Shown: piece by piece, positions 8,916-18,055 of the stretch | Layout: the number at the start of each line of letters is the position of its first letter | Numbering within the stretch: the stretch's first letter is position 1 | Assembly: GCF_027270735.1 (NCBI RefSeq) | Contig: NZ_JAPWIJ010000004.1 | Span: 310,001-374,000 of the forward strand | Length of the DNA stretch: 64,000 bases | Direction of reading: 5' to 3' | DNA from: Rhodococcus ruber | Lineage (GTDB): Bacteria; Actinomycetota; Actinomycetes; Mycobacteriales; Mycobacteriaceae | Notes under the pieces: generated by a model | Seen by the model: the letters and a program-made list of their open reading frames with translations, nothing else | Databases searched by the model: none | What the model was told of the DNA's origin: nothing | Position numbers and translations under genes: made by a program

Positions 8916-11735
8916 CTACGCCGAACCGGTATCGGCGAACGACGTCGGAGCTGCAGTGACGTCGTCGATCTTGTACTTCTCCGCGGCTTCGACGGCCTTG
9001 GACTTGTCGATCTCACCGGATGCGGCAAGGGCGGACAGCGTGGCGACGACGATCGACTCGGCGTCGACGTTGAACACCCGACGCGCGGCCGGACGGGTAT
9101 CGGAGAATCCGAAGCCGTCGGTGCCGAGGGTGACGTAATCGCCCGGAACCCACTGGCGAATCTGGTCCGGCACTGCACGCATCCAATCCGAGGACGCGAC
9201 GACCGGGCCGTTGGCATCGGCCAGCGCGGAGGTGACGAACGGAACGCGCTTGTCCGCACCGGGATTGCGCAGCGACTCCCGCTCGGCGTCGACGCCGTCG
9301 CGGCGCAGCTCACCCCAGGACGTCACCGACCAGACGGCCGAGCGCACGCCCCACTCCTCGAACAGCAACTCTCGGGCCTTGCGGGCCGAGACCATGCCGA
9401 CGCCCGACGCCAGCAGCTGAGCTTCCGGTCCGTCGCCTTCCTGGGGAGCGGCGAACCGGTAGATGCCCTTGAGCAGACCCTCGATGTCGAGGTTCTCCGG
9501 CTCGGCCGGCTGCACGTACGGCTCGTTGTACAGGGTGATGTAGTAGAAAATGTTCTCGCCGCCGAAGCCCTCGACACCTTCGGTGCCGCCGTACATCCGT
9601 CGCAGACCGTCCTTGACGATGTGTGCGATTTCGTACGAAAACGCCGGGTCGTAGGCCACGGCCGCCGGGTTGGTCGACGCCAGAAGCAGCGAATGCCCGT
9701 CGGCGTGCTGCAGACCCTCACCGGTCAGGGTGGTGCGGCCTGCGGTGGCACCGAGCACGAATCCGCGGGCCATCTGGTCTGCCGCTGCCCAGAGACCGTC
9801 GCCGGTGCGCTGGAAGCCGAACATCGAATAGAAGATGTACAGCGGGATCATGACCTCGCCGTGCGTGGCGTACGAGGTACCGACCGCGGTGAACGACGAT
9901 GTGGAACCGGCTTCGTTGATGCCCTCGTGCAGGATCTGGCCGACCGAGCTCTCCTTGTAGGCGAGCATCAGCTCCGAGTCCACCGAGGTGTACAGCTGGC
10001 CGTTGCGGTTGTAGATCTTCAGCGACGGGAACCACGAGTCCATACCGAACGTGCGGGCCTCGTCCGGGATGATCGGCACGATTCGGTGGCCGATCTCCTT
10101 GTCTCGCAACAGCTCTTTCATGACGCGCACGAGCGCCATGGTGGTGGCGACTTCCTGCTTGCCGGAGCCCTTGCGGAGTGTCTTGTACGTGTCGTCGCTC
10201 GGCTGGGGAAGCGGCTTGACGCTCACCCGACGCTCGGGGACGAAGCCGCCGAGCTTGTTCCGGCGATCGAGCATGTACTGGATCTCGGGAGCGTCCGCAC
10301 CGGGGTGGTAGTACGGCGGCATGTACGGATCCTTCTCGAGCTCCTCGTCGGAGATCGGGATGTGCTGGAGATCGCGGAACGTCTTGAGATCGTCGAGCGT
10401 GAGCTTCTTCATCTGGTGCGTGGCGTTACGGCCCTCGAAGTGCTTGCCGAGGGTGTAGCCCTTGATGGTGTGCGCCAGGATGACCGTCGGCTGGCCTTTG
10501 TGCGACATCGCGGCCGCGTAGGCAGCGTGCACCTTGCGGTAGTCGTGACCGCCGCGCTTGAGGTTCCAGATCTCGTCGTCGGACAGATCCTTGACGAGCT
10601 CTTTCGTGCGCGGATCGCGGCCGAAGAAGTGATCGCGGACGTAACTGCCGTCGTTGGCCTTGTAGGTCTGGAAGTCACCGTCGGGGGTGGTGTTCATCAG
10701 GTTGACGAGCGCGCCGTCGCGGTCTGCGTGCAGCAACGCGTCCCACTCACGGCCCCAGACGACCTTGATGACGTTCCAGCCGGCACCGCGGAAGAACGAC
10801 TCCAGTTCCTGGATGATCTTGCCGTTACCGCGCACCGGGCCGTCGAGACGCTGCAGGTTGCAGTTGACGACGAAGGTGAGGTTGTCCAGACCCTCGGTGG
10901 CAGCGACGTGCGCAAGTCCACGTGATTCCGGCTCGTCCATCTCGCCGTCGCCGAGGTAGGCCCACACGTGCTGATCGGTGGTGTCCTTGATGCCGCGGTC
11001 GTTCAGGTAATGGTTGAAGCGAGCCTGGTAGATGGCGTTCATCGGGCCGAGGCCCATCGACACCGTCGGGAACTCCCAGAAATCCTGCATCAGACGCGGG
11101 TGCGGGTACGACGGCAGTCCGCCGCCCTCGGTCTCGTGGCTTGCCTCCTGGCGGAAGCCGTCCATGCGCTCGGCCGGGATGCGGCCCTCGAGGAAGGCGC
11201 GGGCGTAGATGCCGGGGGAGGCGTGACCCTGAATGAAGATGTGGTCGCCGCCGCCCGGGTGATCCTTGCCGCGGAAGAAGTGGTTGAAGCCGACCTCGTA
11301 GAGCGCTGCGGAGGACGCGTACGTGGAGATGTGTCCGCCGACGCCGACGCCGGGACGCTGCGCGCGGTGCACCATGATGGCCGCGTTCCAGCGGATCCAG
11401 GCACGGTAGCGGCGTTCCATCGACTCGTCGCCGGGAAACCACGGCTCGTTCTCGGTGGGGATCGTGTTGACGTAATCCGTCGACGTCAAGGACGGCAGCG
11501 CAACCCGGCGCTCGCCGGCGCGCTCGAGCAACCTGAGCATCAGGTAGCGAGCGCGGTTTGGGCCGGACCTCTCCAGCAAGCCGTCGAACGATTCGATCCA
11601 CTCGTTGGTCTCGTCGTTGTCGATATCGGGCAGGTACGACGCGACACCCTCACGGATGACGCGGACCCGGCCGTCCGAGCCCTTCTTGCCTGCAGACGAT
11701 GTGTTCTGCCGTTCGCCGCTGTTCACTTCGGACAA
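8916..11735 (-). CDS. aceE: Pyruvate dehydrogenase E1 component, homodimeric type (AceE)
   Basis: This protein of about 939 aa decarboxylates pyruvate with thiamine diphosphate and passes the acetyl group to the E2 lipoyl domain of the pyruvate dehydrogenase complex. The ThDP motif is [15 protein letters not shown] through [33 protein letters not shown] and [18 protein letters not shown] are characteristic of the single-chain E1 of actinobacteria and gamma-proteobacteria. The frame opens with GTG 11744, but GAGGAG overlaps that codon, whereas TTG 11735 lies 8 nt after it, so TTG is preferred. Same strand as mabR-fabD; divergent from DUF3052. Confidence 0.95.
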   Translation of the reverse strand: MSEVNSGERQNTSSAGKKGSDGRVRVIREGVASYLPDIDNDETNEWIESFDGLLERSGPNRARYLMLRLLERAGERRVALPSLTSTDYVNTIPTENEPWFPGDESMERRYRAWIRWNAAIMVHRAQRPGVGVGGHISTYASSAALYEVGFNHFFRGKDHPGGGDHIFIQGHASPGIYARAFLEGRIPAERMDGFRQEASHETEGGGLPSYPHPRLMQDFWEFPTVSMGLGPMNAIYQARFNHYLNDRGIKDTTDQHVWAYLGDGEMDEPESRGLAHVAATEGLDNLTFVVNCNLQRLDGPVRGNGKIIQELESFFRGAGWNVIKVVWGREWDALLHADRDGALVNLMNTTPDGDFQTYKANDGSYVRDHFFGRDPRTKELVKDLSDDEIWNLKRGGHDYRKVHAAYAAAMSHKGQPTVILAHTIKGYTLGKHFEGRNATHQMKKLTLDDLKTFRDLQHIPISDEELEKDPYMPPYYHPGADAPEIQYMLDRRNKLGGFVPERRVSVKPLPQPSDDTYKTLRKGSGKQEVATTMALVRVMKELLRDKEIGHRIVPIIPDEARTFGMDSWFPSLKIYNRNGQLYTSVDSELMLAYKESSVGQILHEGINEAGSTSSFTAVGTSYATHGEVMIPLYIFYSMFGFQRTGDGLWAAADQMARGFVLGATAGRTTLTGEGLQHADGHSLLLASTNPAAVAYDPAFSYEIAHIVKDGLRRMYGGTEGVEGFGGENIFYYITLYNEPYVQPAEPENLDIEGLLKGIYRFAAPQEGDGPEAQLLASGVGMVSARKARELLFEEWGVRSAVWSVTSWGELRRDGVDAERESLRNPGADKRVPFVTSALADANGPVVASSDWMRAVPDQIRQWVPGDYVTLGTDGFGFSDTRPAARRVFNVDAESIVVATLSALAASGEIDKSKAVEAAEKYKIDDVTAAPTSFADTGSA

Positions 11736-11993
11736 CGTGTGCACTCCTCAATGTGGCGGACGCTCGGTGTGGCGCCCGGTCCCGGTAGACCCGCCCCTGT
11801 GACGGCGGTCTACTTTCCTCGTTCTCGTGATTCCTCCCCAATCCTGCTACATCTTGTTGGTTCTGGTAGTACAGAGGTCCAATACCCACCAGTAGAAATT
11901 TATGTACTCAATTTCGGCGCGGTCAGCTTGCGCGAACGGCTTCAACACTGTTCGCTTTGACTACTGCACCCACAATTCAAGGAGGTCACCACC

Positions 11994-12416
11994 GTGGTCG
12001 CCGCGGCGGACGCTCAGAACTACGCTCAGAAACTTGGCATAACTCGCGACATGGTCGTACAGGAGCTGGGCTGGGACGAGGACACCGACGATGATCTGCG
12101 CGCCGACGTAGAAGATGCGATCGGTGGGGAGACCCTCGACGAGGATTCCGACGAGGTGATCGACGTTGTGCTGCTGTGGTGGCGCGACGGAGACGGTGAC
12201 CTGGTCGATGCGCTCATGGATGCAATCGGTCCGCTCTCGGACGATGGCATCGTGTGGGTCCTCAGCCCCAAGACCGGCATGTCCGGTCACGTCGAACCCA
12301 GCGAGATTGCCGAATCCGCCCCGACCGCAGGATTGACGCAGACCTCTGCGGCAAACCTCGGCGACTGGATCGGAAGTCGATTGGTACAGCCCAAGACTCC
12401 CGCTACCAAGCGGTAG
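11994..12416 (+). CDS. DUF3052 family protein
   Basis: A 140-aa acidic conserved actinobacterial protein (Rv2239c-like), recognised from YAQKLGITRDMVVQELGWD and DVVLLWWRDGDGDLVDALMD. GTG start with a strong AAGGAGG 8 nt upstream. Function is not known; in mycobacteria it also sits between aceE and ahpE, as here. It faces away from aceE across a 258-nt gap that should hold both promoters. Confidence 0.88.
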   Translation: MVAAADAQNYAQKLGITRDMVVQELGWDEDTDDDLRADVEDAIGGETLDEDSDEVIDVVLLWWRDGDGDLVDALMDAIGPLSDDGIVWVLSPKTGMSGHVEPSEIAESAPTAGLTQTSAANLGDWIGSRLVQPKTPATKR

Positions 12417-12448
12417 GGGAGATGCTCGACACAGGAAGACGGTTCTAG

Positions 12449-12910
12449 ATGCCGATCGAGGTTGGCGCGATTGCGCCCGACTTCACCCTCAAGGACCAGA
12501 ACAATCAGCTGGTCACGTTGTCGTCGTACAGGGACGTGAAAAACGTTCTGCTCGTGTTCTATCCACTGGCGTTCACCGGCACGTGCCAGGGCGAGCTGTG
12601 CAAAGTGCGCGACGAGCTACCGACGTTCGAGAACGACGAGACTGCGATCCTGGCGATCTCGGTCGGTCCGCCTCCGACCCACAAGATCTGGGCCGCAGAA
12701 CAGGGTTACACCTTCCCGCTGTTGTCGGACTTCTGGCCACACGGTGAAGTGGCTCAGGCGTACGGCGTCTTCAACGACAGCGCCGGATTCGCCAATCGCG
12801 GAACGTTCGTGGTCGACAAGTCCGGAATCATCAGATTCGCCGAAATGAACGGACCCGGGGAAGCCCGAGACAGTTCATCGTGGTCCGAGGCGCTCGCACA
12901 GGTGAGCTGA
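12449..12910 (+). CDS. ahpE: One-cysteine-type peroxiredoxin AhpE
   Basis: This 153-aa thioredoxin-fold peroxidase reduces hydroperoxides and peroxynitrite in the cytosol. The PxxxTxxC signature is PLAFTGTCQGELC, with the peroxidatic cysteine at 46 and a second cysteine at 51. The conserved active-site arginine is in FANRGTFVVD near residue 116. Length matches mycobacterial AhpE (Rv2238c, 153 aa). It starts 33 nt after DUF3052 and is probably co-transcribed with it. Confidence 0.94.
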   Translation: MPIEVGAIAPDFTLKDQNNQLVTLSSYRDVKNVLLVFYPLAFTGTCQGELCKVRDELPTFENDETAILAISVGPPPTHKIWAAEQGYTFPLLSDFWPHGEVAQAYGVFNDSAGFANRGTFVVDKSGIIRFAEMNGPGEARDSSSWSEALAQVS

Positions 12911-12960
12911 CCTGCGGAATTGTAGTTAGAGATCAGACACGATAAATTTCTCCAAGCGTT

Positions 12961-12992
12961 CCGGTGGCCCGGGGTTGTCCCCAGGCCACCGG
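12961..12992 (+). terminator. Hairpin between ahpE and tRNA-Val
   Basis: CCGGTGGCC (12961-12969) pairs perfectly with GGCCACCGG (12984-12992). Inside, GGGG/CCCC closes a TTGT loop with a single C-A mismatch between the two stems. It is a very stable hairpin 50 nt past the ahpE stop and 5 nt before the tRNA. There is no U-tract, which is common for actinobacterial terminators. Confidence 0.6.
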
Positions 12993-12997
12993 TACTC

Positions 12998-13072
12998 GGG
13001 CGCATAGCTCAGCGGTAGAGCTCTGGTTTTACACACCAGCGGTCGGGGGTTCGAACCCCTCTGCGCCCACCA
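12998..13072 (+). tRNA. tRNA-Val (anticodon UAC)
   Basis: A full cloverleaf is present. The acceptor GGGCGCA pairs with TGCGCCC, and the D-arm is GCTC-AGCGGTA-GAGC. The anticodon stem CTGGT/ACCAG holds loop TTTACAC, giving anticodon TAC (valine). The T-arm is GGGGG-TTCGAAC-CCCTC. The 3-prime ACCA is encoded (CCA at 13070-13072). It sits at the junction between the conserved aceE-ahpE block and the accessory region. Confidence 0.96.
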
Positions 13073-13596
13073 TCGATGTTCGGGTTCGATCTGGCCGTCA
13101 CCTCGCCATGACAAGGCGGCCCGGAACGCGGCCCCGCCGGGCGTTTCGCCCTCGGGCTGTTTGGATAGGGCAGTCATGTTCCGTTCCATCAACTCCGAGT
13201 GGTAGCGATCTGTGACTAACTGCCGACCTCGATGGTGTCCTGCGGATCGGTTCGGATCGACGATTGCGTTGCCGCAGAGCGGCAACAGGGCGCGGTGCGC
13301 TGCCCAGCAGGGTGCTCGGCGAAGAAGTCCGGTCGAGGTGTCGGCACTGTCCCTCGGCCACACCACCTCTCGCACCTGTCGACGACGTGGGCGACGGAAC
13401 CTGTAGGCCCGGCAGGCTCGCTCGTTCGCCATTTTCGGCGGGTTTATCGCCCGATGCTGCATCGCCCGGTGGCCCTGTGGCGCTGACCGATAACCGGAAT
13501 CGGTCTGAGGGTTTTGCGTATATCGGTTGGATCGGGCCGGGCATAGCGTCGTGGAGAACCGGTCCGTCCGTGACTCGGTGCACCTAGGAGACATAA
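13073..13596. other. 524-nt stretch without a supported gene
   Basis: All open frames here lack codon bias or recognisable sequence. Two small inverted repeats are visible: GGGCG-TTT-CGCCC near 13140, close enough to the tRNA to be its terminator, and GTTGCCGC-AGA-GCGGCAAC at 13268-13286. The last 100 nt should hold the promoter of the SnoaL-like gene. No integrase or attachment-site copy was found. Confidence 0.5.
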
Positions 13597-14151
13597 ATGA
13601 CCGACGCGACCATTGCCAACCTCGTAGCGCGACTGGAGGTGCTCGAGGCAGAGGCCGACATCAGACGCATCCAAGCGCGATACATGTTCCTGTGCGATAC
13701 GCCGTGCCCGGAATTCGGGGTGAACGACGACGCTCGTCGAATCGAACTGGTACTGGATCTGTACACCGCGGATGCAGTCTGGGAGGGTGTCGGCGAATAC
13801 TACGACGGCCAGTTCGGTCGTGCGGAGGGTAAGGATGCCATTCGCGCACACTTCGGGCGCTTCTGGGGCGAGAAGAAGGATCCCGCGCTGTTGCTCAACG
13901 CGCACTACCTCACTTCCGAACAGATACACGTCCGTGGTGCTGAGGCCGAGGGGCAGTGGATTCATATGCAGCCCTGGCTTTTTGCCGACGGCAAGAGCTT
14001 GTTGCGCTCGAGTCGTCTGAACAACGCATTCCGAAAGGTCGACGGGCGGTGGCTCATTTCCCGTACTCGTACCGAAAACGTCTTCGTGGCACCACTTCCG
14101 AACCACTTCGCCGAGGCGTACCCCAGTGCATCTGTGTTGCTGAAGCCCTGA
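13597..14151 (+). CDS. SnoaL-like/NTF2-fold protein
   Basis: This 184-aa protein shows the SnoaL-like (NTF2 cone fold) pattern: LEAEADIRRIQARYMFLCD at the start, LYTADAVWEGVGEY, and FRKVDGRWLISRTRTENVF near the end. Such proteins act as small hydratases, isomerases or non-catalytic partners in aromatic degradation. AGGAGA precedes ATG 13597. The iac auxin-degradation clusters of proteobacteria also encode a SnoaL-like protein (IacI), so a link to the genes at 23.6-36 kb is possible, but it is about 10 kb away and the match is only at fold level. Confidence 0.72.
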   Translation: MTDATIANLVARLEVLEAEADIRRIQARYMFLCDTPCPEFGVNDDARRIELVLDLYTADAVWEGVGEYYDGQFGRAEGKDAIRAHFGRFWGEKKDPALLLNAHYLTSEQIHVRGAEAEGQWIHMQPWLFADGKSLLRSSRLNNAFRKVDGRWLISRTRTENVFVAPLPNHFAEAYPSASVLLKP

Positions 14152-14323
14152 CCTAACGATGAGGGAATGTCAATAGGGATATGGAATTGCGGGCGTACGG
14201 GAACCTTTATTTCGGTCAACTTGCGCTGATTTTCTCTCGTGGATGGTCGAAAGTGATCTCCACAGCGCCGCGAGAGATTCTCTGGATACCGGCGGTCGTC
14301 CAATCGAACAGAATCGAGCAACG

Positions 14324-15694
14324 ATGTCCGAGAAAACTTCTGCAACCGAAATCGAATCGCCACCTGCGCGTTCGAGTCTGACTCGAATCGCGTTCGCCAG
14401 CGGTGTCGGGACCTCGCTGGAATTTTATGATTTCGCCATTTACGGTACCGCCACCGCACTCGTGTTCACGGATACATTCTTTCGGACGGGTAACGCGTGG
14501 TTCGGAACGTTCATGGGACTGGCAACGTTCGGTATCGGATTTCTGATGGCACCCTTGGGGGCGGTATTCTTCGGCTGGGTCGGCGATACATACGGTCGAC
14601 GGCGTGCATTGCAGCTGACGTTCCTCGGAATGGGAGCGGCCACCTTGATCATCGGATTGTTGCCGACCTATGCGCAGGTCGGCGTCGCTGCTCCGGTCTG
14701 TTTGGTGTTGCTTCGGCTGGTGCATGGGCTCAGTCGCGGCGGCGAGACAGGTGGTGCCGCCGTGCTGGCCATCGAGCACGCGCCGGACGAGCAACGGGCC
14801 CGGTACGGCGTGTTCACAGCACTCGGATCGCCGATCGGAACCATCCTCGCGAACGTGTCCTTCGCCTTGGTTCTGCTCTTACCTGCTCAGACGGTTCAGG
14901 ACTGGGCTTGGCGACTTCCTTTCCTCTTCGGCGGCTTGGTGCTGGTGATGGGGTTGTGGGTTCGCAAAGGCGTCCACGAAAGCCCGGTCTTCAAGCAGAT
15001 GGTGGCCGAACGCGGCGAGGAGGCCGTGCGCGCTCAGATGCCGTTCAAGGCTGTGGTGAAGAGCAATTGGCGTCGGCTTCTGCTCGCCGCTGGGGTGAAC
15101 GTCGGGCTCAACTCGACCACGTTCGTGCTTGCCATCTTCATGCTCTCGTACGCCACAGCCAAGGCTCCCGAAGGGCTCGGTCTTCCGCGCACCGACATCG
15201 TGTTCGGCAGCATCGCGGCATTGGTGCTGCATGGCATCGCTGTTGTGATCGCCGCTCTTGTGTCCGATCGAATCGGTCGCCGCCCGGTGATGATGGGCGG
15301 CGCGGTGGCCACCATCGGCGCTGCACTGACCATCTTTCACATGGCGCAGTGGGGCACCGTCACTTCGGTGGTGCTCGGATTGATGATCGGGTTCACCACC
15401 ACAGGTTTCCTCTTCGGACCCATGTACACCTACTTCACCGAACTGTTCCCCAAGGAGCAACGCCAGACGGGAATGGGCATCGCATTCCACGTGGGCGCCG
15501 TGCTCGGTGGCGGTATCGCGCCGCTGATCGCGAATCGAATAGTCGCCTTCACCGGCGATGCGTCGAACATCGGCTACTACCTGGCCGGTGCGTGCACCAT
15601 CTCGCTGATATGCCTGTGGATTCTCCCGGAGACCGCTCCGGTTCGACTGGCACGCAACCGACCCGACCCCTCGGTCGTTGTTCGTACATCGTAA
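14324..15694 (+). CDS. MFS transporter, metabolite:H+ symporter (MHS) type
   Basis: This 456-aa membrane protein has twelve predicted segments. The MHS-type N-terminus is TRIAFASGVGTSLEFYDFAI, followed by the MFS loop motif GWVGDTYGRRRALQLTFLGM and LVHGLSRGGETGGAAV. Family members import organic acids such as shikimate, citrate or aromatic acids with protons. The frame opens at 14243, but ATG 14324 fits the family. Placed between the SnoaL-like gene and the broken amidohydrolase; it may import a substrate of the neighbouring catabolic genes. Confidence 0.85.
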   Translation: MSEKTSATEIESPPARSSLTRIAFASGVGTSLEFYDFAIYGTATALVFTDTFFRTGNAWFGTFMGLATFGIGFLMAPLGAVFFGWVGDTYGRRRALQLTFLGMGAATLIIGLLPTYAQVGVAAPVCLVLLRLVHGLSRGGETGGAAVLAIEHAPDEQRARYGVFTALGSPIGTILANVSFALVLLLPAQTVQDWAWRLPFLFGGLVLVMGLWVRKGVHESPVFKQMVAERGEEAVRAQMPFKAVVKSNWRRLLLAAGVNVGLNSTTFVLAIFMLSYATAKAPEGLGLPRTDIVFGSIAALVLHGIAVVIAALVSDRIGRRPVMMGGAVATIGAALTIFHMAQWGTVTSVVLGLMIGFTTTGFLFGPMYTYFTELFPKEQRQTGMGIAFHVGAVLGGGIAPLIANRIVAFTGDASNIGYYLAGACTISLICLWILPETAPVRLARNRPDPSVVVRTS

Positions 15695-15737
15695 GTTCCC
15701 GTCCGGCCGTCACCGGCCACAGACACCGAGGATTCTG

Positions 15738-17332
15738 ATGACCTACGCCGATTCGGTCTACTTCAACGGTCGCGTCTTCACCGTGGACGCAGGCTTTCGC
15801 GTTGTTTCCGCCGTCGCTGTCCTGGCCGATGTCATCGGACACGCCGCCGTTGTCGTTGGACGTGGCGTACCCGACGGTGAGTTCGATCGCGGATGTGGTT
15901 GCAACGGTGCGCGAGGCGGTGGACGCGTCGACCGAGGGTGATTGTGTCATCGGAACAGGCTGGGACGCAGGGTATCTCGACCAATGCCGTGGAGACGAGG
16001 GACGGTCTCCAACCCGCTGGGACCTCGACGCAGTGTCTCCGAACAACCCGGTCTTGTTGCAGGACTTCTCCCTACACACGTCCTGGGTGAACTCGGTCGC
16101 GCTGCGGCTCGTCGGTGTCGGCGAGAACACCGTCGTCCCCGAGGGTGGCCGCGCGGTGAAGAACGCCGAGGGAGAACTCACCGGCATCTTCAGGGAAGGT
16201 GCCCAGGCCCTGGTACAGGCAGGGCTTCCACTTCTCGACGACGAACGGCGCGAGAAGGCCGACCGATCTGCCATCGCGTCACTGCAGCGCGAGGGCATCA
16301 CGAGTTTCACCGATCCGGCCCTCGGGCCCGGAGGAGAGGCGCTTGCAGGCGGTGCCATGGGCAGTGGGGGGGGGGGGGGGGGGGCAGTGGGGGACTAGCC
16401 ACCTACGCGAAACTGGCAGCGACCGACGATCTCGGCATTCGCGTCTCGGTGCTGCTTCTGCCGTGCGGAATAAGTTGCACAGCAGACGAATTCGCCACCA
16501 ACCTCGCATCCATCGAGCCTCCGATCGGGCCCGACCCGCGTAAGTTCCGCGTCCTGGGTGTCAAGGTGTTCGCCGACGGAATTCCCTCGAGCAAGACGTC
16601 GTGGATGCACGAGGAATATGTGGGCGGCGGCTGCGGATCTCTCTGCGTCGGTGGTGAAACCGACGAGAGTCGCGTCGAGCAGATGACCGAGATGATTCGA
16701 CGAGGCCATATCGAGGGCTACCAGGTAGGCGTGCCCGTCACTGGTGATCGGGCGATCGACACGGTGGCGTCGGCGCTGATCGCAGCACAGCGCGATCATC
16801 CGAGGTCCGATCCACGGCACTACCTGATCCACGGAGATTTCATTACCCGGCAGACACTGGACAGGTTGGCCGAAGCGGGGATCGGCGTCAACATGAATCC
16901 GACCATCAAGTGGACCATCGCCGACCTCGAGCCGGAATTCGTCGGTGTCGAGCGTGCCGCCTACGAATTCCCATACCGAAGTGCCGTGGACTCCGGTGTT
17001 CGACTCATGAGTAGTTCGGATGCCCCTGTCACGATGCCGAATTGGCGGCAAGGTTTGTCCACCATGCTCCTTTGTGAAAGCAAGGCGTCGCAGACCGTGA
17101 GTGGTCCCGATCAGACCATCTCTTTGGAGCAGGCGCTGCGCAACTACACCATCGATGCGGCATGGCAGGACTTCGCCGAGGACTGGATGGGGTCGATCGA
17201 AGTGGCAAGGTTGCCGATCTGACCATCGTGGAGGGCGATCTCGAAAGAGTCGATCCGCACGATATTCCCGCAATGGCAGTGTTACGCACCGTGGTCGGCG
17301 GCGCGGTCGTGTACGAGAGGTCCCACCGGTAG
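15738..17332 (+). pseudogene. Broken amidohydrolase (YtcJ-like, amidohydrolase_3 family)
   Basis: Pieces of one amidohydrolase lie in different frames. It starts MTYADSVYFNGRVFTVDAG. At about 15810-15830 the frame jumps straight to PPLSLDVAYPTVSSIADVV, omitting the 50-70 residues that normally hold the metal-binding HxH. The middle (GTGWDAGYLDQC, LLQDFSLHTSWVNSVALRL) runs into a 19-G tract, where a 23-nt insertion shifts the frame. The next part (GVKVFADGIPSSKTSWMHEE, HYLIHGDFITRQTLDRLAEA, MSSSDAPVTMPNW) continues to a 1-nt deletion near 17206. The true C-terminus ADLTIVEGDL...VVYERSHR ends at the TAG at 17330-17332. Relatives deacylate or hydrolyse cyclic amides and formamides. It cannot make an active enzyme. 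Confidence 0.85.
16359..16393 (+). repeat. 19-G homopolymer flanked by a direct repeat
   Basis: GGGCAGTGGGGG occurs at 16359-16370 and again at 16382-16393. Between and overlapping them runs an uninterrupted block of 19 G (16366-16384). Removing 23 nt restores the frame AMGSGGLATYAKLAA across the site. The duplication therefore disrupts the amidohydrolase and is either slippage during replication or a sequencing/assembly artefact. Confidence 0.8.
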
Positions 17333-17397
17333 CGCGTCATGGACACCGCCCCGCCTTGGTACGGTTGACGCCCAACCGCATCCGAGACGAGGACACC

Positions 17398-17997
17398 ATG
17401 CCGAAGGTGGTCGATCGCGACGAACGAAGACACACGATCGTCGCTGCCGCATGGCGTCTGATCGCAGCCCGCGGCATCGACGGGGTCAACATGCGGGATC
17501 TCGCAGCGGAAGCCGGTTACACCAACGGAGCACTGAGCCGGTATTTCTCCGGTAAGGACGAAATTCTCCGTGCTGCATTCGAGCTGGTGCTCGAGGAGAC
17601 GAATGCCCGAATCGAACGATCGGTGGGAACGCATCGCGGGCTCAAAGCGCTGCGCAAGGTGTGCGTCGAGATCATGCCGTTGACCGAGGAGACTCGTCTC
17701 GAAGCGCGGATTGCCATTTCGCTGTGGCAGCGAGCGCTGACCGACAGGGACATGGAACAGTCCAATAACGACATCGTCGGCCAGTGGACTTCTCGAATCG
17801 CGGCCCATCTGTCCGAGGCGGTCGAGGATGGTGTACTCCAAGACATCGACGTCGAGGTGCACGCGAGCCTGATCATGACGACGATCATCGGCCTTCAGGT
17901 CACCGCGGTGCTCGGGCACTCGGGGACGTCTCGAAAAGCGCAGCTATCGCTCATCGACGCAATTCTCGATGGATGCCGAGTGATTCCACCGGCGTAA
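17398..17997 (+). CDS. TetR-family transcriptional regulator
   Basis: A 199-aa TetR regulator. The N-terminal helix-turn-helix (about residues 12-58) reads AWRLIAARGIDGVNMRDLAA then EAGYTNGALSRYFSGKDEIL. The remainder is an all-helical ligand domain of the AcrR/BetI kind. ATG 17398 is preceded by GACGAGGA. It lies 65 nt after the broken amidohydrolase on the same strand and could have regulated it and the MHS transporter. Ligand unknown. Confidence 0.86.
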   Translation: MPKVVDRDERRHTIVAAAWRLIAARGIDGVNMRDLAAEAGYTNGALSRYFSGKDEILRAAFELVLEETNARIERSVGTHRGLKALRKVCVEIMPLTEETRLEARIAISLWQRALTDRDMEQSNNDIVGQWTSRIAAHLSEAVEDGVLQDIDVEVHASLIMTTIIGLQVTAVLGHSGTSRKAQLSLIDAILDGCRVIPPA

Positions 17998-18055
17998 CTC
18001 GCTCGGCGTCTCGGGACCGAGCGATGCTCCAGTCGCGAGACGCCGATGACCCAGG

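Noticed and set aside
8700..10925. 741-aa plus-strand open frame
   Set aside because: Shadow of aceE in high-GC DNA; composition is Arg/Gly/Val-rich without motifs, while the minus-strand frame is a clear E1 enzyme.
12926..13594. 222-aa minus-strand frame containing RGSNPRPLVCKTRALPLSY
   Set aside because: This is the antisense translation of the tRNA-Val gene plus flanks, a well-known spurious protein in databases.
13073..13596. CRISPR array or integrase attachment copy next to tRNA-Val
   Set aside because: No regularly spaced repeats and no duplicate of the tRNA 3-prime end were seen by eye.
16359..16393. Poly-G tract as a phase-variation switch
   Set aside because: The gene has other inactivating lesions (deletion and a second frameshift), so switching tract length could not restore function.
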